DNA from: Protula sp. h YS-2021
Taxonomy: Eukaryota > Annelida > Polychaeta > Sabellida > Serpulidae
Direction of reading: 5' to 3'
DNA length: 64,000 nucleotides
Assembly: GCA_949752745.1 (NCBI GenBank)
Contig: OX457029.1
Coordinates: forward strand, 14,443,551 to 14,507,550
In this document: in pieces, positions 12,619 to 21,752 of the stretch
How the letters are laid out: every line of letters begins with the position of its first letter
Position numbering within the stretch: position 1 is the stretch's first letter
The notes under the pieces: generated by a model
The model's input: the letters and a program-made list of their open reading frames with translations, nothing else
Told to the model about the DNA's origin: nothing
Databases searched by the model: none
Translations under genes and position numbers: made by a program

Positions 12619-13115
12619 CAGTAACTAGACCGTTTCCGCCACCGAGTAGCGAAAATTACACTCGGGGGCACAAAACGTGCGATTCTGAACTTTTAAAATT
12701 CAGAATTAACCATGAACAAGGAATCATGGTACCGAAGTAGCTCTTACATAACGTCTTTAAGGCCCAATTCGAGATAATGGCCAACTTCCCATTTTGACCT
12801 TGACCATGACTGAGGAAGTCAAAAAACCTTTTAGGCCCAAAGGATCGAAAATAAGCTTAAAATCGCTCTACCTCTAACCGTTTTCGACATAATGCTCAAC
12901 TTCCCGTTTTTGATATTGACCATGACCGAAGAAGTCAAGGTCACCGATCTTAGATAACATCCTCCAGGCCCAAAGTATGGAAAATAAACTCTCTAACCAT
13001 TTTCGAGATAATGGTCAATCCTTCTCTAACGCTATTCGATATACGAAAATCACTTGGTCTTTGATCTTGACACTGAATGTCGAGATTCAGATTGCGAGGT
13101 TACTCTGCACTGAAC
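12619..13115 (+). repeat. CTAGACCG-family repeat with about 125-bp subunits
   Basis: It starts ACTAGACCGTTTCCGCCACC and then repeats a subunit containing TTTTCGAGATAATGGTCAA, a TTGACCATGACCGA-type word, GAAGTCAAGGTCACC and TTAGGCCCAAAGG. The same subunits occur in the same orientation at 53150-53768 and in the opposite orientation at 49865-50385. Confidence 0.75.
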
Positions 13116-14454
13116 TTTGTAGTTGTTCAAACGAAGATTTGAGTGCTATTTCTGGCCAGTTCTCGTGATAAATAAGGGTTTGAAAAATATTTTGACTAAC
13201 TTCGGATTTCACGACCTCTCATCATACATTTGTGAGCTGAATTTCATCTCTCTACGTGAAATAGCGTAAACTAAAAAATATTCAAAAGTCATAGAGGAGT
13301 TCCCGTGACAAAGTTATGCCCAAAAACAGGAGTCATACGGAAACATTTTACAGAATCGTACTAATTCAATAAATTAATTGATTGATAATCCTAAAGTGTG
13401 AAAAATAATAAATACACAAATAAATAAATGAATAATAATAATTTCCAGCAATTCAACAACTCCTTGGGAAGTGTGAAAAAGAGATTGTATTGGTATCTAG
13501 AAAAATGGCTTATGACAATTTTTGTATATGTGTGTTGTATGTGTGTTAGATGTTTATTATATGCCCAGCAGGCCGCACGCAAAGAAACTAGACCGAAATT
13601 TGTCCAGCGAATTAGATCCCACTTGGAATGATAAGTCGGGAACTGGCCGAAACCCCCATCCCCTTTCTCCTAATCGCTTACACATTAAGACAAAGCTAAC
13701 ATGTCAACTCTCCAACTACAAAAGCTGAATTCTCGAACACTTTACTGAAAATACACAAACCTACTCCGGAACTCGGAGTCCATGAACTGGAGCTGACCTC
13801 TTTAGGACTTGCTACTATTCACTAAATTACCCATTCGAGTGAATCACAATGGCTAAAAGTCACATCTATCGCAAGAGAAATTGTAATTTGTAAACTCCAC
13901 TGATCTCGCAACCGGCATATTGATTGCATTTTTTAATGTGTACACACTCTTCAATCGTAAGAGCAATTGCAATTTCAAAAACTGAGTGCTCTCATCAATG
14001 GATATATGTTGCCAAAATGGCATATATATATTATATATATGGGTGTGTGTGTGTGTTATTGTGTGTATGTGTGTGTTTTACTGTTCTTTATATTAAAAGA
14101 GAACTTAAAAGCACTTTTGATGTTCTTGCATCTTTCTTAGAACTATGGTAATCAAACACTTTTGATTTTCTAACAAGTATTAGCCAGATTACATCTTCAC
14201 AAGCAACTGCCTGTAATGGATTTTATCCTAATTATACCTGTATGTCAAAATACTCAACTTCTGAATTGCAGTTCGAATTAATTGCAATTAACCAACCACA
14301 TCTTCAATGGAGCATTTTTCTTTGCAACCTCCATTGAAGTGCATGATCTATAGGCTTTGTGAATTGCAATTATGTTGATTGCAATTAGGTTTTTGCATAT
14401 AAACCGCGGAATTTCTACTGGAAATTATTCATACTTCATTTGTAAGTAGCCACT
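13116..14454. other. Unassigned interval
   Basis: No gene is recognised. There is an AT-rich stretch near 13400-13440, ACTAGACCG at 13588, and TG-rich DNA near 14040-14080. TTGCAATT words cluster around 14270-14390, just upstream of the transposase remnant, and may belong to that element. Confidence 0.35.
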
Positions 14455-15712
14455 ATGGAAATCGCACAGAATATTAGACGCGGAGTAAAACTATGCTACA
14501 ATGGTTACACCTATTCCATAAAGAACAGTAAACGTACAACTACCCGATGGTAGTGTTCGCAACGCCGTGCATACGACTGTAAAGGAGCACTGATTACCGA
14601 TCTTCGCAACACCGAGGTCAAGAAGGAGGTGGAACATTCGCATGATCGTGTAGACGTGGCGGTGCAGAAGACCATCCAGGCCATTAAAGACCGTGCATCA
14701 GGAAGCCGCGAGAAGACATCCACCATCCTGAGCCAGGCCCTTCTCGATGTGCCTGAAGACATCCGTGGAGAAATGCCCAACCGAGAGCTAATTCGTCGCA
14801 ACATCCGCCGTTTCAAACGAGGTGCTGTACCGAATGAACCTGCATCTGGCCGAAATATTGAACTACCCGATGAGTTCAGGACCACCGGGGGCCAGGATCC
14901 AAGACCATTCTTAATATATGACAACTAGAAAGCTCAAAGAATGTTGATTTTCGCCACTGAAGAGAGCCTCCGCCAGCTGTGCCGTACCAGAACGTGGTTA
15001 ATGGATGGGACACTTTCTGTCTGCCCGCGCCAGTTCGACCAGATGTACATAATTCGAGTGCCACTGGGTGATGGGGCCATCACAGTCGTCTATGGATACC
15101 TCTCAGGCCGATCTCAGGCAGTGTACGAAGAATTCCTAGAGGCCCTAGATGCAGCCTGCACTACCCGCGGATACCACCATGACCCTGAAAGTGTGCTGCT
15201 GGACTAGAGCTGGACTAGAGTACCTTAAAGACGAGTGCCTACCAGAAGCGCAGGCGCTACTGGAGTACTTTGACCACAACTATGTAAATGGAGCCTACCG
15301 TCTGGTCCAGCCCCCAGTCGAAAACCCTGATGATCCTCCACCAGCAATGCGAGTTCGACGCATCCCACCGAGATATGAGGCAGACTCATGGAACCAGCAT
15401 CTGCCCACCCTTCGCGACGAAAGTAGGACCAACAACTTCTGCGAGGGTTGGAACAACGGCTTCCGGTGGATGGTTGGCCATGACAATCCATCGCTCTGGT
15501 ACGCAATCGAGTGCATCCAACAGGACGCTGGCCTAGTCTCCATGGACCTGGCCCAGGCCGCACGTGGCGAACCCCCCGCGAAACGCCGTAAACTGCAAAC
15601 CACTGTCAACATGCAACTATGGCTGAAGACCCTATGCAACCAACGTGCCAGTGGACAGAAAGAAGTCCACGAAGTTCTCCGAGGCCTAGGAAGAAATGTC
15701 AGACTTCAGTAA
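14455..15712 (+). pseudogene. FLYWCH zinc-finger / MULE transposase remnant
   Basis: From ATG at 14455 the reading shows a FLYWCH-type finger (Tyr-Tyr, TTTRW, C, C-KGALITD, HSHD). A MULE-type DDE transposase core follows, with WLMDGTLSVCPRQFDQMY, then ESVLLD. A third segment in another frame has EYLKDECLPEAQALLEYF and NNFCEGWNNGFRWM. The gene is dead. An in-frame TAG at 14551 falls inside the finger, between its W and C, and a second TAG lies at 14926. After VLLD (about 15205) the reading shifts frame and jumps directly to the late segment, so I infer that a central block normally holding the Cys/His part is missing. It could be a transposon copy or a decayed domesticated gene. Confidence 0.8.
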
Positions 15713-15866
15713 TGGATATGTGTTAGTGACTGGAAGAATAAGTGTTTATTTTAGTGATTTTCGTGCCAGAAATTAGTGCATTTAATCATCTGATATGATG
15801 ATATGAACAGTTTTAGTGGTTTTAGTAATCTATTGTGATGAAAACGTTATTTGGTGATTTTAGTAA

Positions 15867-16387
15867 TTAACACTTGACAAGCCTTTGGCTTGCAAGGGTT
15901 ATGTGAATTTGTGCGAGCAAAATTCGTCCTTTTTTTCTTCTTGACAGTTTTTCCGATTTTTTGTGTCTTCTCCTTCTCTGACACTATGGGCCCTACGACC
16001 ATGAAACTTGGGACTTGTGAAGAGCTTGATCTGAACATGTGCATGTCACTTTTTATTTTCGTCTTTGATTTCGTTTTCTTTGTTAAAACGCCATGTGAAA
16101 AGAGTGTATTTTTTGCAAGTAAATGCGTAGCATTTAACCCACATCACACATAGTTGCACAGTGAGCTTTGTGCGAGCTCTCACTGCGTAAATAAATAACA
16201 CGGCGTATGCTAGATCAGTCAATAAAACCTTAAGTCAACAGAAACCAAATACTACTCGGCTTATAGGACGTAGTCAAGCTGTGTTGTTTGCAATATATTA
16301 TTCAAGAAATAACCCATTGGAGGAAGCATTTTTGCGTTTTAATTTTTGTCAAGTGTTTAACATTTCGCTAGCGAAGTGAGGTTCTAG
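15867..16387 (+). mobile_element. Dispersed about 520-bp element, plus copy
   Basis: TAATTAACACTTGACAAGCC at the left and TTGTCAAGTGTTTAACATTT followed by CGCTAGCGAAGTGAGGTTCT at the right bound a sequence that recurs inverted at 29036-29565. AACACTTGACAA and TTGTCAAGTGTT are inverted with respect to each other and sit next to TTAA, which looks like terminal or subterminal inverted repeats. It has no transposase ORF, so it is non-autonomous. The superfamily is not determined. Confidence 0.75.
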
Positions 16388-16639
16388 TGATTAAAACTGC
16401 TAACGATTTAGTATATGCATTTAGCGACATTGAACTATGTTGTGCCTTGAACAGAAAACAAATAAATATGGTTAAAATAATTGCAATTAATAACGAATGC
16501 CACCTGTATATATTAAGTACTAAGTTGATCCCGATTATACATGAATCGCTTTCAAGTCTTAAGATGTTTACCCTAAAAATAAAAAAGAAACGCACACATA
16601 CACATAATCAATGCATGAGAGGAGGGGGAGGGGGCAGAT

Positions 16640-16988
16640 TACCTACCCGCTAAACATAAGAACGTTTTTGTTTGGTTGTGAAAAGGTTAGGACGTTTTCC
16701 TAACCAAAAACGAACCTTTTTTGGTTGTAAAAACGTTATATTCAGCAACCAAATAAAAACGTTATTTTACAAACCAAAATCAAACCTAATTTGGTTGTAA
16801 AAACGTTACATTTACCAACCAAATAAAAACGTTTTTTTTCCAAACCAAAAACAAAGTATGGTATTAGAACATTATTGAAACTGATTTTTAAAGAACCAAA
16901 AACAAACCAAAAACAAACGTTTTGTATAAGAACGTTATTATATCAATTTTTAAGAATGTCATATATTGGAGCGTCAAGGAAATGTTAT
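16640..16988 (+). repeat. AACGTT/GGTTG-reiterating repeat, left of DIRS
   Basis: Words such as GGTTGTAAAAACGTTA and CCAACCAAATAAAAACGTT recur. The block 16741-16988 is repeated almost exactly at 24980-25231, on the other side of the DIRS element. The two are tandem units of a target repeat split by the insertion. Confidence 0.85.
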
Positions 16989-17043
16989 CTGACGTTTTAT
17001 TTTCGTAAAACGCTCTTTTACGAGTAAAAGCGTAATTCGCGTT

Positions 17044-17190
17044 CTCCACTTTTATACGGGTTTTCTCGCAAAACTCTAAGAATCACGCACTCAGAAACTA
17101 AAATTTTCTACTTATGACTCGAATAGTCCCGTCGTTGGTCTCAGCCAATCAGCATCCTTGGTCATTGTTACCAAGCCTCATTCGAGTATT
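17044..17190 (+). repeat. DIRS left inverted terminal repeat
   Basis: CTCCACTTTTATACGGG through GTTACCAAGCCTCATTC is the near-perfect reverse complement of 24785-24929. The outer tail (16989-17043, beginning CTGACGTTTTATTTTCG) is not shared with the right end, as in DIRS-1, where the two terminal repeats are not identical. Confidence 0.92.
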
Positions 17191-17245
17191 GCCCTACTGT
17201 GCCAACCACACCTAGGTCCGCGGGGTGGCTGGGCGGGATGTTATG

Positions 17246-17361
17246 ATAAAAGTGGAGAACGCGAATTACGCTTTTACTCGTAAAAGAGCGTTTTACGAAA
17301 ATAAAACGTCAGTTTTACTTCGTAAAAGCTCCGAATTTGCTTATCTCCACTTTTATACGGG
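17246..17361 (+). repeat. DIRS internal complementary region
   Basis: 17246-17312 is the reverse complement of the left end (16989-17055), and 17313-17361 that of the right end (24913-24961). The switch falls between 17312 and 17313 (AACGTCAG / TTTTACTTCG). In DIRS-type elements such a region is proposed to template restoration of both ends and alignment of the circle junction. Confidence 0.92.
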
Positions 17362-18583
17362 ACTAACACAGGAGACGGGGTGACCTGCGTTGCGAGTCAA
17401 ATTCAGAAAATTTTTCACAAATTTCGCTTTTACTCCAAAGAGACGTGTTGTCCTCCGTGTGGTGGAAGAAAGACGTAAATAAAACGCTGCAGAGAAGTTT
17501 AGAAGCGTTTAATGTGCCTAAGAATAGAATATAATCGAGTTGGTGAACAACTCTAGCACACGGAAGGACGAACGAACCAAGAACCAAGACGTGGGGGAGA
17601 CGTACCAACGCATACGCTACCCTCTAACATCAACCTTGTTGACACCATCTCCCTCCATCCTCCCACAAGATGGTAGCCCAACCTAACCACAAGGTCGGTT
17701 CATGTAAACATTTAACAATCTCTTTATTGAATAGTCACAAACACGATCGCGGAACCAAGGCCGCGTACCTAGAAAGGGGACCAAGTAACTGATGACTGGG
17801 CTTGGTCACTTACCAACTAACTCAAATTTCATAATTATGAACAATACTATAACAACGTGTATTAACCCAACTAAAACCTTAAGTTACCAGCTTAACTGAG
17901 GGCCGGGTCACGTACCAATGCAGTGATCTTCAAGACTAGCATGTGAGAAGAGGTCCCCACATGCCAAGGGCTGAGCGTACTGACTGTGTGATAACGTACA
18001 ATATCGACTGACTGATACCGGACACACTACAGAGCGCCCATTCAGAACACTGATTGGAACAGACGCACCGTTCAAGACGGGTGACGCACTATCACGCGCT
18101 CATTCAAAATCTATATACAATGAGTTAGATGCAAAGAATGCACTACAACGTGCTGATGTACGAACTAGGTCACTGGATAAGTGACGTTACCGGTCTAGGT
18201 ACCCGATCCCTGCCAGGCCGACTCTAGTGGACACGAGGGACGCACCGAGGGGGAAGCGTAGTGTGCACTAGTGCTCACCTCCCCCCCTTTTTCCAAGGGA
18301 AGATGGAGTACCGGACTCGCAGGGGTGAGGTACCGAGATCGGTGCTAACTCACGAGGGAGAGCGAGATCCTGGAGTACCGTACTAAGAGTACTGAACTAT
18401 AATTACAACGCAGAGAGTTCTTGATCTAACGCGCTGATGCGCGTCGTGGTGTCACTAACGGCGAGCTTGATTCTGGGCCTTCTTGAACTTGCCTGCGCCG
18501 TTACCAGGGCGTTGGAAGGCGGAGTCCTTGCGTTTGAACTTGCCCTTGTTCTTGGTCGACCGTTCGCTACAAGCATACAAGGG
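17362..18583. other. DIRS region downstream of the recombinase ORF
   Basis: Non-coding DNA inside the element between the internal complementary region and the recombinase stop. It has a C-rich run near 18281-18290 and many GTACC/ACCAAG words. The only ORF (17363-17608) is unsupported. Confidence 0.6.
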
Positions 18584-19894
18584 TTACATAGAAATTACTG
18601 ACTCGGCAGCAACAAAGGGGCCCAGCGAGCACAAACCCGACAGTTCGCATTGAGAGTAGTCTTTCAGGTAATATTTAATGAATGAATTCGGCGAGGACCA
18701 ACAACCGGTTTTCAGAATGTCTGTTAGAGATACACTACGTAGTGCCCTTATTGAGTTGGCTACTTGCCTTACATGATGGGCTTTAACTTTACACAGATCT
18801 CTGAACTCGGGCTCCGTCTGGGCTTTTTCATAAGCTTCTAAAACCACCATTCTAATGTACTTAGAGACAGTTTGTTTAGAAATATCTTTATGAAACCTGG
18901 GCATAAAGGAAATGATCAAAGCTTTTTGCCCCTCGCTCCTGTAGTCCTCGGATACCTGTAGATACTTGCGCAAAGCCTGGACTGGGCAGAGGGAGACCCG
19001 GTCTGAGTCCTCGTCCTCTACCTCCAGGGCAGGCAGCGTTATCTGCTCCAAGGTACCGAGGCCTGCGGTAACGATGTGAGTCTTACCCATGAAACCTGCC
19101 CTCATTCGCAGGAAGACTTTTTTCCACTCACCGTTCTCCTTCAGTATTTGGCGGTCTAGGGCATGTATCTCCCCTCTTCTCTTGCCCGAAGCTAACGCCA
19201 ATAGGAAGGTAAATCTTACCGTTGCACCTTTGGGTGTGATCACATCATCCCCGAATACGTCTGCCCTCTGAAGGTAACGCAGGACCAAGGATAAGTCCCA
19301 CTGGGCTATATTGGTGTTTGACGGAGGAGAGTTTACCTTGAAATGTCTGAACAGCATAGATAGGGCTGGGTCCTCCCCTGGATCGTAGCCCGTTGCGGTT
19401 TTCAGTCTAGAGCCTATGGCGGCCCGATAACCCTCGATCGAACCCACTTTCAGGTGTTCGGTCGTGAACAGGTGATCCAGGAAGTCTGCCACTACTGCTG
19501 GCGTGGCTTGGAACGGATCTAGCTGGGCTTTGGAGCACCAGCCAGCGAACCTGTTCCACTGTGCTCGATAAACCCTCGCCGTGGACTCTCTGTGGCTATT
19601 CAACATTTTTTCTCTCACTTCTCTGGAAAAACCTTGTTTCTCTAACAGAGAAGGGACAGGCACCACAGGTGTAGGTCCAGGAGGTGAGGGCTCGGATGGA
19701 AGTACAACCAGTGGGGTTGCGCTAGGATCTCCGGGTGGCAGGGTAGCCTCACCGGAGGGCTGGCCGTGTACTTGACTAGGAGGGGGAACCAAGGAGCCTC
19801 GGGTGCCCATGGGGCTATCAGAAGGAGGCGAAACGGTCCGCGCGCCGCTAAGCCCTGTGCCAACCGAAGCAGAACGGGTTGTGGGGAAAGGCAT
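18584..19894 (-). CDS. DIRS tyrosine recombinase, 436 aa
   Basis: This is a YR of the phage-integrase fold, which inserts the circular DNA intermediate by site-specific strand exchange. A Pro/Ser-rich N-terminal stretch (about residues 1-75) precedes the core-binding domain, which has STARVYRAQWNRFAGWC. In the catalytic domain the first Arg lies in SGKRRGEIHAL (near residue 238), the His-x-x-Arg in AHHVRQVANS (near 373), and the nucleophile Tyr in FIKYYLKDY (near 405), so the R-H-R-Y set is complete. The ORF overlaps the end of the upstream RT frame by 47 nt. It overlaps by far more if the frameshifted C-terminus of that protein (to 19642) is counted. It shows no stop or obvious break. Confidence 0.92.
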   Translation of the reverse strand: MPFPTTRSASVGTGLSGARTVSPPSDSPMGTRGSLVPPPSQVHGQPSGEATLPPGDPSATPLVVLPSEPSPPGPTPVVPVPSLLEKQGFSREVREKMLNSHRESTARVYRAQWNRFAGWCSKAQLDPFQATPAVVADFLDHLFTTEHLKVGSIEGYRAAIGSRLKTATGYDPGEDPALSMLFRHFKVNSPPSNTNIAQWDLSLVLRYLQRADVFGDDVITPKGATVRFTFLLALASGKRRGEIHALDRQILKENGEWKKVFLRMRAGFMGKTHIVTAGLGTLEQITLPALEVEDEDSDRVSLCPVQALRKYLQVSEDYRSEGQKALIISFMPRFHKDISKQTVSKYIRMVVLEAYEKAQTEPEFRDLCKVKAHHVRQVANSIRALRSVSLTDILKTGCWSSPNSFIKYYLKDYSQCELSGLCSLGPFVAAESVISM

Positions 19895-19962
19895 ACAGGA
19901 CTTCGTTCCTCGGCCACTGGCACGTTAGGGCGTTGATTGCCCAGGCCTTGGGGTCGGGGCAT
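19642..19962 (-). pseudogene. Displaced C-terminus of the DIRS polymerase (frame-shifted)
   Basis: This frame carries RLLLIAPWAPEAPWFPLL and a following Pro/Leu-rich tail, which matches the end of DIRS RT/RNase H/methyltransferase proteins. It lies in a different frame from the main polymerase ORF, which stops at 19848 shortly after YAFPHNP. A single-base change in the G run at 19883-19886 (a C run on the coding strand) would account for the break. Only the part downstream of about 19885 is likely to be real coding sequence. Confidence 0.7.
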
Positions 19963-21752
19963 GGGGAGACATACCTTGGCAACTTTTTCGTGAGGGAGTT
20001 CGCAAACAAATCAAAGGTCGGTCTCCCCCATGGAGAGTGCTTGGTCACCCACTCGAAGGAGCGGGGGGCCAGGCACCACTCCGTGTGTATAACCTGACCG
20101 ACCCTGGAAGCTAGGTCCGCCAACACATTCAGCGACCCTGCCAAGTGTCGGGCTGAAAGACCTATCTTCTTCTCCCGGGCGAACTTCAGAATGTCTCCGG
20201 CGAGCATCGTGAGTTGGTTTGACCTGGTACCGCCCTGTTTGTTCAAGTATGCTACTGCGGTGGAGTTGTCCAGATGAAACTCCACACGTCTTCCCTCCAG
20301 GACGGGGGTAAGGTCGTTTAAGGCTATCCACACCACCTGTAACTCTAACCAATTTATGTGGTGATCTTTTACCTGTTTTGACCACTGGCCTTGCCACATT
20401 CTGCCCTGGAAATGAATCCCCCAGCCGGATAGGGAAGCGTCGGTTTGCACTTCTATTTCCGGAGGCGGGGCTGTGAAGGGTACCCCTTCGCTCATGACCC
20501 GGTCGTCGCACCACCAAGTTAGTTCTTGGTAGGCCTCTGCCGACAGAGACATCACAGCTCTGGGGTGTCTGCCGTGGCGTAAAGCCCGCCTGACCCCCGC
20601 CTGGAAAGGCCTGTAATGCAGCTTCCCTAGGGGAACCGTCTTCTCTGTGGCCACTAGACAACCCAGCAGGGACTTCATCTTTACCAAACTCACCTTGGCA
20701 CCTGGCTGAATGGATCCGACGCCCGTACGGATTCTTTCTCTTCGTTCGGCAGTGGGAAAGGCTCTTGCCAGTCTCAGATCCCATCTTTCCCCTAAAAACA
20801 CCATTACCTGTTTTGGACTCAGTTCTGACTTGTCTCGGTTGACCATGAGACCCACCTTCGTTGCTTGGTCGACCAAGACCTGCGTTTGACGACTTACCGT
20901 GGCTCGGTCGCGATGGGCTACGAACCAATCGTCTAGGTACTGGAAGACCAACATACCTTGAACTCGGGCCCACGCCTTTAATACTCTCATGATTTTGGTG
21001 AAGACAAAGGGAGCCGTAGAGAGACCGAATGGGAGGGCTCGGAACCAAAACCTTTTCTCCCCTACCTGGAAGCATAGATACTTCCTGGCGGCGGGATGTA
21101 AAGGCACGTGTAGGTACGCGTCTGACAAATCTACGGACGTGCCCCACATGTCCCTCCCCAGGGAACTCTTTATAACCTGAGCCGTATCCATCTGAAACGG
21201 GGTCACATGGAGAAATTGATTCAGAGAGGATAGATCTATGACTAGACGCCAACCCCCCGATTTCTTGGGCACCAGGAAGACCCGGCTGAAAAACCCTTTC
21301 TGATTTCCTGGCATCACCCTTACGGCCCCTTTGCTCACTAAGTCTTCCACCATCGAGCGTAGGGCTCGGTGCTTTGGCGAGTTTGTATCGTAAGAGGCGA
21401 TCAGGCAGCTTGGGGCCAGGTCGCGGAGGGGTATGGGTGGAACGTGCCCGTGTCGGTCCCGTTTGAACGGGAGTGCGTAACCCTCTCTCAACCAGCGCAC
21501 TACCTTCCTTGGAGCACCCATGTCCCGCCAAGCCTGCCAGAACCTGCCTAGCCTGCCTCCTACGAGCCAACAGTCGCTGAAGGGCTGGAAGCCCTCCTCG
21601 TCTTTTGACCTGGTAAAACTATCTCTTAGAGACGAGGCGCTCCCCTCTGAGAGATACTTTGATTGATTGCTACCTGCACTGTGGCGAGGCCCTCGGAGGG
21701 GTCTTGCCGTTGCCCTGCTGCCTCGGCTTCTTCGGGGGAGAAGACCTGGCAT
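19848..21752 (-). CDS. DIRS reverse transcriptase / RNase H / methyltransferase-like ORF, 634 aa
   Basis: This is the polymerase of the element. RT begins near residue 155 (GFFSRVFLVPKKSGGWRLVI) with palm motif MWGTSVDLSDAYLHVPLH. The catalytic YLDD is intact near residue 270 (VFQYLDDWFVAH). RNase H begins near residue 430 (QTDASLSGWGIHF) and contains NWLELQVVWIALN, FHLDNSTAVAYLNK and ARHLAGSLNVLADLASR. The C-terminal segment (from about residue 575: FDLFANSLTKKLPRY, DPKAWAINAL) is the region described as a Dam-like methyltransferase in DIRS elements. It is cut off after YAFPHNP by a stop, and homology resumes in another frame. The start overlaps the gag ORF by 83 nt. Confidence 0.92.
   Translation of the reverse strand: MPGLLPRRSRGSRATARPLRGPRHSAGSNQSKYLSEGSASSLRDSFTRSKDEEGFQPFSDCWLVGGRLGRFWQAWRDMGAPRKVVRWLREGYALPFKRDRHGHVPPIPLRDLAPSCLIASYDTNSPKHRALRSMVEDLVSKGAVRVMPGNQKGFFSRVFLVPKKSGGWRLVIDLSSLNQFLHVTPFQMDTAQVIKSSLGRDMWGTSVDLSDAYLHVPLHPAARKYLCFQVGEKRFWFRALPFGLSTAPFVFTKIMRVLKAWARVQGMLVFQYLDDWFVAHRDRATVSRQTQVLVDQATKVGLMVNRDKSELSPKQVMVFLGERWDLRLARAFPTAERRERIRTGVGSIQPGAKVSLVKMKSLLGCLVATEKTVPLGKLHYRPFQAGVRRALRHGRHPRAVMSLSAEAYQELTWWCDDRVMSEGVPFTAPPPEIEVQTDASLSGWGIHFQGRMWQGQWSKQVKDHHINWLELQVVWIALNDLTPVLEGRRVEFHLDNSTAVAYLNKQGGTRSNQLTMLAGDILKFAREKKIGLSARHLAGSLNVLADLASRVGQVIHTEWCLAPRSFEWVTKHSPWGRPTFDLFANSLTKKLPRYVSPCPDPKAWAINALTCQWPRNEVLYAFPHNPFCFGWHRA

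Noticed and set aside
20011..21570. 519-aa minus-strand ORF inside the DIRS polymerase
   Set aside because: It is an alternative frame over RT/RNase H without any recognised domain; the 634-aa frame has all motifs.
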